A stretch of 64,000 nt of DNA from Thermochaetoides thermophila DSM 1495 (Eukaryota; Ascomycota; Sordariomycetes; Sordariales; Chaetomiaceae): contig NW_006383032.1 of NCBI RefSeq assembly GCF_000221225.1, positions 5,191,213 to 5,255,212 of the forward strand, read 5' to 3'. Numbering within the stretch: position 1 is the stretch's first letter; each line of letters starts with the position of its first letter. Shown here piece after piece: positions 44,579-56,860 of this stretch. The notes under the pieces were generated by a model. That model did not search any database and was not told where the DNA came from. It saw only the letters and a list, made by a program, of their open reading frames with translations. The position numbers and the translations under genes are program-made.

Positions 44579-47229
44579 CTATGCGGATAATGCGAGACAC
44601 GCATCAACCGCTTGTCCAACCCTGCAAGTGAATAAGAAGTCAGCTTGGCTAGCAGCAACAAGAGGATTGTACTGGTATATAACCGAAGCCACATACCTTC
44701 CCTGTTTTTGGTGCACCACATCGCTGATGACGTCCCTATCGAGATCGGGGAACATGCTCGCCAGCGTATCGACAATGTTAGCATGTTCGACCTGGTGTAA
44801 ACGTCGCGCTTCCTCTGCCTCCGCACTCGCTTGACGTGCGGCAGCCTCTTCAACTAGCATACGTTGCCGCGTTTGAGGCTCTGAACGCCGGTCGTTCGAG
44901 CGTGGCCCTTCCGGTTGTGGCGTACGTACTGGAGTGGCCATTACACTCGGACCACTTTCGATGGGATAACTAGTGCCGTGACTGGGAAATTGGGGTGAAG
45001 ATAGCGATGGCTCATCAGAGAATATACGACCAATTGTGCTCAGAGGTTTCTGAATAGTCCGGAGAAGGCCGGCGATGGCAGGTCTCTCTTCACTGCTGCT
45101 ATGCTCACCGCTGTCTCGGGCATCATTGGACGAGCTGGACCGACGGGGCCTCGCAGGGCGGTCGACATCGGCGGATGGTCGAGCTGAGGCCGGCCTCAGG
45201 GGGGTCGACTTCTCCGGAGGAGGAGGGGGCGGGGACTCTGCGCGATGCTTCTCGGCGATGGCAGAAACAGCCGCTTCAACATTTCGCTCAAACTCTTCGT
45301 CTGAAATGGTCAAAGTTGTGCGATCCATATTCTCAATAAACTGGATAGCACCCATCTTTGCATTTGTTAGCGGTGTGGGAGACTCAAAGGACCACAGGGC
45401 CAACGAACTAGTGACGAGAGGTAGTAGCCGGCCTCGCCGCCGAGCTTTTCTTGGTTCCGGAATCTCAAGATGTACTGAACATTCGAAACGAGATTGTCTG
45501 GGTTGGCTTTCAGCACGACATATATGAGAAGTGGCATAAATGAGTCGGCCGAAAGGTCTGATTTGGTATGCTTCAAAAGGCCTGGGTACGATTAGCCGGC
45601 CGCTACTAAGATCGATGAGCATTAATACCCACCAAAGATAACTTTGCAGCAGTTGAGGATACAAATAATTTTATCCCGCGGCGCACGATAAGAGTTTATT
45701 TTGAGAAGTTCTGTTGTGGTTAGCGGCGTCTGTTCTAGGGGTGAGCGATGTGACCGAACAGTACCTTGTTGTGCAAGTTTAAGGAACCGTTTCCCACCTT
45801 CACCAACTGGGGGGATATCGAGATGCTCCTCTTTCACCCAGTTGTAGATACTGATTTTTTGAGCGAGAACCTCATCCCGTTCAACGTCCTCCTGGTGCTG
45901 TCCTCGACGGCCCGGGCCCATAGGTCTCTCCCCACCCTTTTTCTTGGGCCTTATCCCCGGGATCGGCTGAGGTGGTGGGATTGCGGGGGAAAAGGTTTGT
46001 GTGTAAAGCCGGTTCATGACGAGCTTCTCCATTCCCTCTCGTGCATTGTCAAACTCAGCGTCGGACACGTTCCTCCAGACCTCGCACTGTGCCATTTTGT
46101 TGGAAATGAAAGCAAGAAAGTCGCTGATGATCTTGACTTGCTCATGAACCATCCACTGTCGCTTTCCAAACTCCGTCAAGAATGATTTGAGGTACCTGGC
46201 GATAGGATCGGCCTTCTTGTTGCGTAGCTGCTCAAGGAACCTGTGGAAGTCAAAGGGCAGCGCTGGCTCGGGCTCGGGCTCGGGAGGAGGTGGACGGTGT
46301 AAGGAGGCGATTGGAGACATGGGAAGGTCTGTAGTACTTTGCGAATTATGCCGTACAGGGCCCGGAGCCCTGTGGCGCACTTGATCATCTTTAGGAGGGA
46401 CAGGGGGACGACGTTCCTCAGGCTCTTTTTCTTTCAAATTAAGGCTTGACGATGACGGCGACGGAGTTGATATGGATAGACCTTCCATCTCTTGGAGCTG
46501 TTGGGTAATACTTGGAGCAAGAGGCTCCAAACTTGACTTACGCGGAGGGTGCTGAACAGGACCGCTCAAGCGCGGCGATGCTATCTCTAATCGCGGGCTC
46601 ATAACCTCCTCGATGCCAGGACCGCCGCCAGCCTCGTTGAACTGCTCCATGATGCTCTGAATTTCGGTTTTAGACCCGCGTTCTTGCTCATCTTCGCTAG
46701 CATATCTCCTATCATCGAAGGCAGCATCGGATCTCGTTGGAGAAGGTGTTGTAGATGCGTTCCTCGACCGGGGACCCGAGGTCCGTGATGGGGGACGGGA
46801 CGAAGCAGGACTTAAAGAAGCTGGGTCAACCAAGGAAGCGCTCAGTTCGACGCTAAGATACGGCCCTGGGACTGCAGTTGTTGTCGTCGGTTTCAGGGTT
46901 GCGATGGAAGATGGCATCGACTCATTGATGGCATCTGCCTCATTGGCTTCCCTCTCGAGCAGGCCGGAACCTTGTGAGGTGTCCTTAGGATACTTAGATC
47001 TATGGTCTCGGTCCCCATGATCAAAACGCTGTAGCCCGCTCTTCGAGCCGGCAGATTGGCTTCGTGTGTGGGCGTCTGCAGCTGCGGCTCCGATAGACTG
47101 CGCTGGCGGTTGTTCAGCTGGGGATGCTAGTTCGCCAGATGCTACCACGACACCAGGCGATGTTGCTGACACCTCTCCATGGGCGTCGGGCTGACCTGGG
47201 ATCTCGTGTTCTTTGTTGCGGGAAGACAT
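44579..47229 (-). CDS. vps9: Vps9-domain Rab5-type GEF with C-terminal CUE domain
   Basis: Guanine nucleotide exchange factor for Rab5/Vps21-type GTPases, needed for endosome fusion and vacuolar sorting. Five exons: 47229-45765, 45710-45633, 45581-45409, 45355-44697 and 44621-44579; 805 residues. Residues 1-330 are Ser/Pro-rich and probably disordered. A helical region starts at FDFHRFLEQLRNKKADPIARYLKSFL (about 340-365). The VPS9 domain runs to about 585: KLAQQELLKINSYRAPRDKIICILNCCKVIF, then DSFMPLLIYVVLKANPDNLVSNVQYILRF with the catalytic Asp527, and GEAGYYLSSL with Tyr567/568. After a Ser/Arg/Pro-rich linker comes the ubiquitin-binding CUE domain at about 760-805 (MFPDLDRDVISDVV ... AVDACLALSA), as in yeast Vps9. 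Exon 5 encodes only 14 residues, yet it completes the third CUE helix. Confidence 0.94.
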
Positions 47230-48266
47230 GCAAGAAAGATTAACCGTAAAGAGAAAAAGGGGCTGGGCTGGGATAGGCTGGGTTCCTTGAAGTTATTGCA
47301 CGGCTGGACTGGTTGGGATGCTGGCGTTGAAGTTGCTCGAGCTAAGCAACAAACTTTGGAGTACCGAACAGAGTGTTGGGGTCAGGAAGAAACGCTATGC
47401 GCCAACAGCTTCGCGCTGACTTGATGCGGTTGCCAGACGATGCTACTACAAATTGCGGAAACACGGTTCACTTGTTGGAGGAAGCGAGGATGGAGTCGTG
47501 AAGTTGACTGCGATGATCCAGAGGTTCCAAGATGTTTGGGCACTCTCGGCTGTGTGGGCCTGTGTTCGCGGCCGACGCCATGCACGCAGCATCGACGGCC
47601 CACGGCCCAGGATTGGTGGGGCGTCCTCTCAAGAGCCCCACTAGGTACCACAGTATACCACTATACTGAGATGTTTATATATTTCCCGAGGTATTGCCGC
47701 TGCAAGCACTTTGGCCCATATCTCAAGAAGCGACGCACAACACTTTTGAGAGCCACGGCGTGTCAGTGATGAATTTATGTGGAGGGATCGCAACTTTTGA
47801 AGTAGTGTTTTTGCCCAATAACTTAGATTTTGTGCTTGCTCAATGGCGAAGAGATGAGCATATTAAAAGAAAAATTTGTGGTTTGATGCGAGCTAGCATG
47901 CTGCCCGAGAAAGCGGTGTGTGAGGACGTGGATAGGATCACAACTCCCCCATTCTTGTTGCATCTCAAAAGGCAACAGGCAACAAATGGCCTAGTGTACA
48001 GGGACTTTCAGCTGCTGAGGCTGGAGCCCAAACTTACAGTGCGTGAGCAATGCTTGGTGGTCAATATAAAGAGCAAACGACCGAGCTTCCCTTAGTGAGC
48101 GTATAGCCCTTGATCAGAGTATAGATCAACTTGCGGACTCGAATTCTCACATGCCGCACAGTTTGCTCTCCCCTCTTATCATGACATAACGCAAATCGTT
48201 CAACCTTACCTTCTCTTAGAAACAAGAATCTTCACTTTCCATCTTTGCTACCACCAGGTTACCCTC
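47230..48266. other. intergenic, 1 kb
   Basis: VPS9 promoter on the left, then the flank of the ankyrin relic. A 108-codon plus-strand frame from the ATG at 47769 to 48095 is not recognisable; it could be an upstream part of the relic but I cannot support it. Confidence 0.4.
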
Positions 48267-51200
48267 GATGCCTTCTCCTATCTTCCCTCTTCATGTGTTG
48301 CTGTACATCTGATCAATGTTTGGAAGACGATCGACACGGGCGGTGTAGCTACCAGAGCAGCTACATGTCAATCCCTCTACAAGTCTGTTATGCCTGATTT
48401 CTCTAAGATTGCGGTCGAAGTTGATCCTTTCCTCGTTTTCTGGGCTGCACAATTCGGGCACACTGTCACTCTTCACCGGCTCTTTGAAGCCCAACACAGC
48501 CTTCAATGTAGCCCTGGAATGGTATCCTCAGCTGCTTGATACTACTCTCGGCTTTGTTGTATTCTATAGCGATTTCGATTTCTCACATCTCGGTATGTAT
48601 ACAGAGTATATCATTCTGTCCGAGACCAAGGTGGTGGGAGTGTAGTGGGAATCTTCTTGACTTTTCAGATGTATGATCTCCGGTCAGTTAGTGACATTTG
48701 ACTCAGTAGTGAGGACCTTGATTAGACCGACATAACCATTCACTACTGGTACTCCTTGCATATAGCCATTGCCAGTGGCTCTGTCTATACTGTAAAATTC
48801 CTTCTTAAAAAGGTTCCCGAGCAATTCAGCGTGGGGTCACAGGTCTTTGTTCGTCTAAAGACGACCCTGAGGAGATCTCATCATATAGTCTTGCTCACAT
48901 TACCATCTGCTTCGATAAGCCCGAAATCATACTATCGTTGCTCGAGCAGAGCGTTCCGTCCATATCGATACACGCAGCATCAAACCGGAAACCCGCGGCT
49001 TTCATTTTTCACGCCTGTCAGCTCTTCATGATGCCTCACAGTATGGCAGAGATGATCTCGCTGGTTCTCGACAACCACCAGCTAGACGCTAATGCAATTG
49101 ATGAAACTGGACAGTCTCTTTTTGGCATGCTTACATATATGCTACAACACATGTTCTATGGTGTCTTGCCAATCTTTAGGTCGAGTAGTTCTGTGCTAAT
49201 TCGAACAAGCCAGTGAAAACTTTGGATGCTCTTCTTTCCCCGAAGCGCGGATGTCAATGTCGACGTCCGTTACGGCTCTGTGTCTTTGGTGGACGCTTAC
49301 TTTCAAAATGACTTTCATCTGGCTGTCGAAATGATAGATCGTGGGACGGATGTCAATTTCAAGTATCACACCTGCCCTTCGTGGATACACAGCCGATGGC
49401 CCAAAAAAGTTGGAAGGAGGGTCTGTGTCCTATCGATATATCCTGCTGTCATCACTACACCGGCAGCTATGACCCCAGCCGCTTTGATATTGAAGAGATC
49501 CCAACGGATCTGGTCAAAGGGGATTCCTCTACTTGGTCTTGGCTTCTCCAATTAAAGGAACATCCGCGGCTTTTAGTAAAGAAACTATTAGAAGCATGAG
49601 CCCATTGTGAACTCAACGAACGATATCCGAATATCGCACCACCCATGGTTTTGGCGGTAGCTAATCAGCGTGTTCCTGTTAATGTTCTAAATGCAATTTG
49701 TGATTATTTTGGCTAAGTAGCTCTCCACTATAGACCTAAAGCTTAACATCCGTTGTCCAAGAGTTGATTGAGCATAACCCATCAGTAAATTGTTCTGACG
49801 GAAAAGGGAGTCTTTCCTTTCGCAGCACTGGTAAACTATGCTGGAGCGAAATGTTCTTGGCGCAAGTACGTCTCAGGTTCGCACGCTGAGAAGCTGTTTA
49901 CCAAGGGGAGAGAGTTTTGGGACACTGCCGGGTGCCCAGAACTCATTGCATGCGCTAAACTACTCCTGGAGCACGGGGTCAATGTCAACATGATTGATAG
50001 GGCGGGCCACAGCCCACTCTCCCTGCTTTTCACGAACTTTCTTCTATTCCCTCGAAGATTGCATGACAACAATGATCATCCCGTTTGGGTATCGTCCAAA
50101 GACAAGTCACGCCTGCTCTCTCTATTCCCTAAACACGATGAAGATCCCAACATTAAATGCCCTGATTGCATAAACACTCTCTTGGCCAACGATGAATTTT
50201 TTGGAACTATCCTTCATAAAGCATATCAGGATGCCAATTTTGAGTCGTGTCGACAGCCTTTGGAAGCAGGAGAAGCTCTGGAACCGGATACAGTTTCCTT
50301 CATGTTAGAGTATCGACTAAGATAGGGGCTGAAAACCCTAGGTGGAAAAGAGCCTGAGATCCACGCAGACGAATTGACGAGTTACTTTCAGAGTTGCCTC
50401 TCAGATTACTCTCAGGAGGCGATGAGGACTCCAGTCATCTTGCGCTTAACCCTCTAGAGGGGGCGTATGGCTTTAGCGCATGGAATCTTGGACAGGGTTT
50501 GGTTCTTGACCAGTTCGAGAAGAAAAGTCGTACGACCTGGAAGGACATTAGAAGGCCAACAGTCAGGCTGGAGGAGGGCCATGAGGAGTTCTCTGCTTGA
50601 AAGAGACGTCCTTAGTGAATGGCATGACAATTATCAAGGGCTTGTCTAAATTAGGCGTTAAGCTTGTCCTAAACAGCTCACTGCTCCTCGCCATCCGCTA
50701 CCACAACGTTGATATGCTCGAGGATCTTGTCAAACACAGCACACCAATCCATACCACAAGAAGCAGGGAGCGTGTCATTTCGAATTCCGACGATGAATAC
50801 TTTGACCCGGGATTTCAAGGTCGCGATGATGAGGAAGACGGTTGCACCAACCTTGTTGAGCTAGCCACTTTTGAGAGGGATCAATGAAGGTGTCAGAGCC
50901 ATGCTCAAGTGGTCTCGAAGTTCAGTTCCACCTCGGCTTCACTACTTCCATCTCCAGCAAGCCTATGGGAGACATCAAGCTTACACGGTCGCATGCTTAC
51001 TGGAGCATCCCAGTATGCACCTGAATGAGAACGATTTAGCCGAATCGACTGAAATCGATCTTCCCTTACCAAACTTGTCCGGGATGTGGAGAAGATATGC
51101 TCGATCCCTCTTCCTTTCATGGATAGTACCTCCGCAAGCCTACAGGACCATTAAACTCCCGTTGAATCTAGATTTGGTCGACAACTGCCTGGGATATGTC

Positions 51201-51443
51201 GCTGCAGCTTCTCAAACTGAGGACGATTCTACAATGAAGGACAAGGCGAGGCGCTTGGTTTCGGATTATTTCAGCAGCCACACGGCGTATTTTGGACCAT
51301 ATATCTTCAAGAAGCACCTGACAGAGAGGTTATGGGCCGACTGCATTGTGACGAGATCAAAAATCTTCACAGTGCCCAGTCAGAAGCTCGGGCGCTGGCT
51401 TGCCATCAGGCCCTCAAGGGCTTCAGAATTGAGCAACCACTAA
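48267..51443 (+). pseudogene. decayed F-box/ankyrin-repeat protein gene
   Basis: Plus-strand remains of one large gene, broken into segments in different frames with in-frame stops. Near 48267-48310 the string IFPLHVLLYI looks like the start of an F-box-like domain, then a stop. From about 48316 another frame gives VWKTIDTGGVATRAATCQSLYKSV and DPFLVFWAAQFGHTVTLHRLFEA, the form of a first ankyrin unit. Further pieces: SLHIAIASGSVYTVKFLLKK (48756), SMAEMISLVLDNHQLDANAIDETG (49030), FHLAVEMIDRGTDVNFKY (49310), LIACAKLLLEHGVNVNMIDRAGHSPLSLLF (49940-50040), SLLLAIRYHNVDMLEDLVKHSTPIH (50680) and AYTVACLLEHPSMHLNENDLAEST (50970). Stops around 49597-49599, 49714 and 50323 and the frame changes cannot be removed by normal introns. 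Spans are approximate. No RIP-like extreme AT bias is evident by eye. Confidence 0.68.
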
Positions 51444-51971
51444 GCCTGAGCCAGGGGATGTTAACTGGAAACGCCTTTTGCGTACCTGTTCTCAGATCAA
51501 CCCTGGTCTACACGCAATGCTTGCATAGCCGTAATTATTGCTTGTAGGCTAAATGTGTAATTGAACAGAAGGTTGTCGTTATCATCTGTAACACTAATTG
51601 TTTCCAGGATGGTGATTCAGGGTCAAAACCCATCGCTTGCTACCAAATGCCTAAGTGACTGTTCCAATCCAGACACCGCTGACATGAATCTGAGCTCGAG
51701 CTACACAGAGATGCAGTGAAGCATGGGTGAAAGGGCCTTAAAACCTCAATAGCCAAAAACATACCCCGACTCCCCAAGGGGCTTGAGCATCGCGCTCCCG
51801 TAAACAAACGCCATGCTCAAAGGATATATTGCGGCCAAGCTCTCCCAGTCTTCGAAGCCCAATATTTTTAACTATAACAAAGGAAAATGGATTAGCCTGC
51901 AACAATACAGGTAAGACACAAAAGGACGAGGATGGCATCTTTAAATATAGAACTATTGCTCCATCTCCCTT
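51444..51971. other. intergenic, 530 bp
   Basis: Flank between the ankyrin relic and the small protein gene; no feature recognised. Confidence 0.45.
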
Positions 51972-52445
51972 TTATTTCTTGCCCCCGAGAAAAGCGCCGG
52001 CAAGGCCGGACACGACTGAAGTCGCAGAAGGCTTCTCTTCCTCCTTTTCCTTGATGGGGAAGGGCTTGCCAGTGGCCTTCTGAAACCCGTCGCGGATCAT
52101 GTCGGCAATGATCTTGTCCTTGGCTTGCTCAGCAGCGCTCTCGTTGTTCTGAGGACCTTGCTTGAGGATGTGCTCCTGAACCCAATCAATGCCTGTGCAA
52201 GGAGGAATGTCAGTCGATCAGTGTCACCCATAGCGATTGGTAAGGGTGAAGGACGTACCCTTATCGAGGGCATCCTCCTTCTTCTCGCTCTCCGGGCCGC
52301 CGCCGGCCAGGCCGTGCAGCTTGTTAAGGAGGTTATCAGTCTTCGACTGGCTCTGCTGCTGCTGCGGCTGCTGCTGCTGTTGCTGCTGCTGGGTCTGAGC
52401 CAGGTTGGTGACGGCTTGGTTGGCGAGCTTTCCGAGGAGATCCAT
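51972..52445 (-). CDS. small conserved fungal protein of unknown function
   Basis: Two exons, 52445-52259 and 52192-51972; 135 residues. The intron (66 nt; GTACGT donor, CACAG acceptor) lies in the codon for Gly63, joining ALDKG to IDWVQEH. The N-terminus is amphipathic (MDLLGKLANQAVTNLAQ), followed by a Gln-rich stretch (about 19-33) and GLAGGGPESEKKEDALDKGIDWVQEHILKQGPQNNESAAEQAKDKIIADMIRDGFQKATGKPFP. This pattern (ED-LDKG-DW-Q---KQGPQNNESA-EQAKDK) recalls small stress- or conidiation-associated proteins of filamentous fungi, which have no known biochemical role. The C-terminus AGAFLGGKK is short and glycine-rich. It is divergent from dap1 across about 1.06 kb. The protein is too short to judge beyond this. 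Confidence 0.8.
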
Positions 52446-53507
52446 GGTGACTGCTCACGAGAGCGAAGAGAAGGGGAAGAGTTGGTACAGTATTGTCAAG
52501 CCAGAAAGATAGTAGGTGCCCAATTGTTGATTTAGATTCAGTTCACTTGAATACAAGATCTAGGCAGGAGCGGTTCAAGAAGAATTCATAAGATTGGCGA
52601 GGGATAAAGGGTAATAAAGGATAAGAGCGGGGTGGTCTCAACTAGGTTGGAGGTCGACGGGCCAGACCATTGTTCCTCTTCAACCCCGGGCTACCCTCGT
52701 CACGGCACAGGGCCAATGGACAATGGGGGACAAGAGCACGCACTTGGCACCCATGTTCTCCGGCTCTTGACTGAGCAGGCAGTGCTGTCCGCAGGCAGGA
52801 GCGCGGCATGGTTGGTTGCCATAGCAGGCATCTGGAGTCGGAGGGGTGTTCGTGTCCACAATCCAAGGGTGGGTGTTCAAAGTGGGCTTCCCGCAGCTGT
52901 GGATGGGTGACGCTGCCAGATCGGATTCAGCTCATCAGGGGTTGTGGTGCGCTCCTTGGGGCTCAGCAGCGACCATGGCGCACCGCAGAAGTGCAGAGCC
53001 GGTTACTCTTCGCAGCCACAAAGTGGAGGAGGCAGCCAATGTGTCCAAAAACGCTGGAACCTCTCATTTGGCTGCTGACATATCACACATACTACTTGTG
53101 CCACTCCATTTTCTTGGAAAGAGGATGAGGGGGCAGGTGGCACGTATGGAACCCCGCGATTCAGGGTTTCGGCGAGCGCCCGGGCTCCCCGGTAAAAGGC
53201 GGGGCGGGGAATTTGATTCCTACGCAAGGCTTATCGATAAGAAAACGCAGCTCGGAACTCGCAACCTTTTATCGATCCCCACCATGACACCTTTCGGACC
53301 TCGCGGTGGGGACCGAGAGTCAACTCGCGACATCTTCGCCGGGCAAGCCCACAACGACAACATTCTGCAGGGCATTGGCTGTTGTGGCTGTCTAATGTTC
53401 TTGAAATCTGAGCGAACCCTGTGCTGTGGAATATACAACAGTTCCAGAATTATCGATTATCCACTTCACTCTCATCGACATCTCTCGCAACAAGATTAGA
53501 GACAACC
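52446..53507. other. divergent promoter region
   Basis: 1.06 kb between the small fungal protein gene (minus) and dap1 (plus). A 217-codon plus-strand frame (52846-53499) ends just before the dap1 start; it has no domain and other frames are open too. I read it as GC-rich promoter and leader DNA. Confidence 0.45.
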
Positions 53508-54088
53508 ATGGATTACGTCCAGCAGCGACTCTCTCAACTTGCCTCTAACCCAAGCACCTCTTCCAGGTAACTCGGAGCCGTTTCGAGCCTTCAATCCCAC
53601 CGAGCTTTGACTCACATTAACATCCCACTAGCACATTCTTTACTCCTCTCAACGGACTTCTTCTCGCCCTGCTTCTATACACATCTTACCTCTTCTTGAA
53701 GCCACGCCCAACCCCACAATGGCCCAAAGCTCCTCCTGCAACTGTCTTTCGCACTTTCACCCCACGCACTCTAATTGAGTACAATGGCGAGGGCGATAAG
53801 CCGGTGTATCTGGCCATCCGTGGCCGCGTTTTCGATGTCACCCGTGGCAAGAATTTTTATGGCCCCGGCGGGCCCTATTCGAACTTTGCGGGCCGTGATG
53901 CATCGAGGGGTCTTGCCTGTGGCAGCTTCGATGAGTCGATGTTGACTAAGGATCTGGACGGCCCCCTTGATACTCTTGAGGATCTGGGCCCCGAAGAGCT
54001 TGAGACTCTGCGCGGCTGGGAAGAAAGGTTTGAGGAGAAGTATTTGGTTGTTGGGAGGCTCGTGGCCTGCGGGGAGGAGAACAAGTAG
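53508..54088 (+). CDS. dap1: Dap1-type membrane-associated heme-binding protein (MAPR)
   Basis: Member of the membrane-associated progesterone receptor family with a cytochrome b5-like fold; in yeasts Dap1 binds heme and supports the P450 Erg11 in ergosterol synthesis. Two exons, 53508-53566 and 53632-54088; 171 residues; the 65-nt intron has a GTAACT donor and CTAG acceptor. A membrane anchor lies at about 22-42 (FFTPLNGLLLALLLYTSYLFL). The cytochrome b5-like domain starts at FTPRTLIEYNG (about 58) and includes VYLAIRGRVFDVTRG, NFYGPGGPYSNFAGRDASRGLA and FEEKYLVVGRLV. The heme-ligating Tyr of this family is expected in the KNFYGPGGPY segment, and there are no b5-type paired His. The ATG in exon 1 is needed to supply the anchor. 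Confidence 0.93.
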
Positions 54089-56084
54089 TGAACAGGGCAG
54101 TGAGGGGTAAGCTCACGAGGCACTGGAGGCGCATTATTTTTAAATTCCTTGGTCGTTGAGAGTGTTCGTACCTCTGTCGAGTTCCTTCTGGCTGGCTGTA
54201 AGAGTAACGGAAATCACCCGATGGATACACACAGGTATGATGTATTACGGTTTTGGGACATGGCTTCAATTCTATATCAATGTCCGTTTCAACCACCCGT
54301 GATAAACCTTTGTGTCTTGTTGACCCAGAGCGCTCCTTACAGAGTCTTTTTAAGAACTCTTGCCGACCAGGTTGTCTTGATGGTCTTCACCTAGATATTC
54401 CTTGATTCTCGATAATAAGAGGTGGTTGAAAATCATACGTTTAGTGGATTTGTATCTTTTGACTGCTTGGGAGTCTGCCGTTCTCTTCAATAGGGACCCC
54501 AAAGCTACCCGTTCGCTGCCCAGAGATGCGATATGCATTTTAGAAGGTGTAGGACGCACCGAGAAATTCAAACTCATGATGTGCTCTTTAGTTCATTTCA
54601 TACTTTCTAGGTAGATGTGTGCGATGTTGTCAAACCAGTTTCCCACGTAGGCAGCGGAAATGAAAAGGAATACTTAGGACTCTGCCAGTATCTGGGCAGA
54701 CAGGGCAGAGGGTTGGCATCAACAGGGGGCTGGCTAGGTACTTAGCGACTCGGAATAAGCTTTCGATGGATGTTACGGCAGTGTTCTGGATACAGAACTC
54801 TCCACTAAACCAGCTCCTGCGGGTACACTAAAACTAAAAGCGTTGAGAAATCGCGCGGCGGCTTTGGGTTGAATCTTCATGCCCAGACTGCAGAATTAAG
54901 CATGGCAAAAAAGCTCAGCTGTTAGCCGCTGGGCTGCGATAGACAGAAAAAAGCCCCTTCATTCATGAAACTCTCTGTCGAACGATAAGCTCATACAAAC
55001 GCAATTTCTGGAGAACAAAATCAAGTTTCTCAAGGTTTATACAGTTGCATTGTTCTTGTGTGCTTCGAGTCTAGTTCTGTTGCTATTGCCGAGGGGCAGA
55101 AGCTCCGTTGACGAGGCTCTTTTTCTTGTTTTAAACCCTAACCCACATACAACCTCCTTCAAGCTGCACACGGAGATTTCCAGGTTTTTCACTGTCGCTG
55201 TCGTTTAGTCAAGTTGCATGGCAACCATGCGGTTATTTATGCAGATACTCGAACTGTCATAAGCCGAGATTCAGCAATAAAATAGCTAGAAGACATTACA
55301 GACTCACTCTATTTCTCGATACTCCTCTAGTGGTTCAGTAAGGGGTGATATAAAGACTACTCAACGTGCCATCCATCACAAAGTAACACTTATGTGTTGT
55401 TGCAACTCGAGAGATGGTAAACTTTTGGGAATAAATCCAGCAAACCCAACTCAAGAACTTTCTGCGGGGTTCCGATCCTGACTTCGCGTCCCTGTGATCT
55501 ATCGTCGATGCCTTAGCCGCCACTCTAGCCGGGGTGGACGATTTTGCCCGATTTCTTTTGAATGGCCGTTACTTATATGTTTACGTTCCATCAAATGAAC
55601 CTGTTATCCCGATGCACCTGCTTGAATCTAGAAAAGCGTAACGGCAAAGGATCGTGATAGTGCAGAATTGGCAAATATCGCCTGTTGTGTAAAGTAAATA
55701 TGTGTCTTAACGCTGAAGCTATGCCAGTCCTTACCCTTCCTATTCTCATATTGCGGAGCTCTTGAGTCCACAAGCAGGGCTAGTCTTTAGTTCTTTAGTC
55801 CATGGCAGACTTGTTCACTCAAAAATCTAAGCTTCACATATCCCTGGGTGGCGTTATCACTTTAGTGTCTTCATTAATAAGTGTTCGCGATCACAAACAG
55901 TCAGCAGCCTCTGGGTTAGATTAAATCTGGAGATATCCGATCGCCATTTCCTCTTGGACTTATCATCCTGCCTCTATCTAACAAATAGCCTGCGTCTTCT
56001 CCCCCTCCGTCTTAATGAGAATCTGCTTTTGTCAGAATATCTACTACATCGAATCATTGCAGTCCTAAACAGACCAATTTTTGG
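54089..56084. other. intergenic, 2 kb, AT-rich
   Basis: Between dap1 and the rhodopsin-domain relic. Only short frames. It includes a telobox-like AAACCCTAACCC at about 55132-55143. No RNA gene or transposon recognised. Confidence 0.45.
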
Positions 56085-56105
56085 TTGGGAGTTTCCCTCC
56101 CAACC
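56083..56105. repeat. perfect 9-bp inverted repeat (hairpin)
   Basis: GGTTGGGAG at 56083-56091 and its exact reverse complement at 56097-56105 flank a 5-nt loop. It lies over the expected start of the rhodopsin-domain relic, where no ATG is present. Confidence 0.85.
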
Positions 56106-56860
56106 ATAACCAACATCGCTCCGAGAGGCACTAGCCTCTTTGCATTGATTGTTGTATTCACCGTTCTTTCCACCATTTTCCTTGCAGCGCATGCTGTAGC
56201 AACCTGGCTAGTATGGAGAGGACTCTATGCTGACGATGCTCTCGTTACCTTTGCCTATGTATGTGCTGAGATACTGGGCATACATCAAGGTGATACCAAA
56301 CTGACAAACTTTATTTTTTGTGACAGGGGTGCACATTTTCCCTTGCGGGTGTTGTCAGTTGGGCCATCTTTGCTAGCGGTGTGGGCAAGCATGCCATCGA
56401 TACCAGCGTCCATGAGCTAGGACTCTAACACCAAGCTCTTTTAGCGACGGCAGTCACTGGGACACTCGGGACCGCTGCGTTGAAGATGTCGGTTCCATGG
56501 ATGCACAGACGACTTTTCGACATTCCAAGACTCAGGAATTATGTCTATTTTGTCATGCTCATCTGCATTATGTTTACCCTAATCTTCCTGGTCATTTTTC
56601 AAACAAACTGTCAGCCGAGTTCGCAAATGTGGAGGCCTGTTCCGGGACGGTACTGCCGCGATATCACTTACACTATGTTCGCGGCACCGAGCAGTAGTCT
56701 GGCCATTGACCTTGCTATTGTTATCTTGCCGATGCCGTGGGTGTGGAAACTCAAAATGCTAACACGGCATCGAGTCATAGTCAGCAGTTTATCTAAGAGG
56801 AGGGAGATCTACATCGGGCACGAAGTAGACGTGGAATACGAAAGGAAGACAGGACACTGA
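56085..56860 (+). pseudogene. decayed fungal rhodopsin-domain (SAT4/PTH11-like) membrane protein
   Basis: Remains of a seven-span integral membrane protein of the fungal rhodopsin-domain family. The first piece (from 56085, opening with TTG instead of ATG) reads TNIAPRGTSLFALIVVFTVLSTIFLAAHAVATWLVWRGLYADDALVTFAY. It ends at a good donor, GTATGT; splicing to the ACAG at about 56325 gives GCTFSLAGVVSWAIFASGVGKHAIDTSVHELGL. That is followed by an in-frame TAA (about 56425). The same frame resumes with ALLATAVTGTLGTAALKMSVPWMHRRLFDIPRLRNYVYFVMLICIMFTLIFLVIFQTNCQP and MWRPVPGRYCRDITYTMFAAPSSSLAIDLAIVILPMPWVWKLKM, the diagnostic CQP-x-W and YC motifs. It then runs into unrelated sequence, so the last spans and tail are missing. 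Start loss, internal stop and truncation make it a pseudogene. Confidence 0.75.

Noticed and set aside
47769..48095. 108-codon ATG frame upstream of the ankyrin relic
   Set aside because: Sequence unrecognisable and no spliceable link to the relic was found.
52846..53499. 217-codon plus-strand frame just before dap1
   Set aside because: No recognisable domain; ends at the dap1 leader; opposite-strand frames are open as well.
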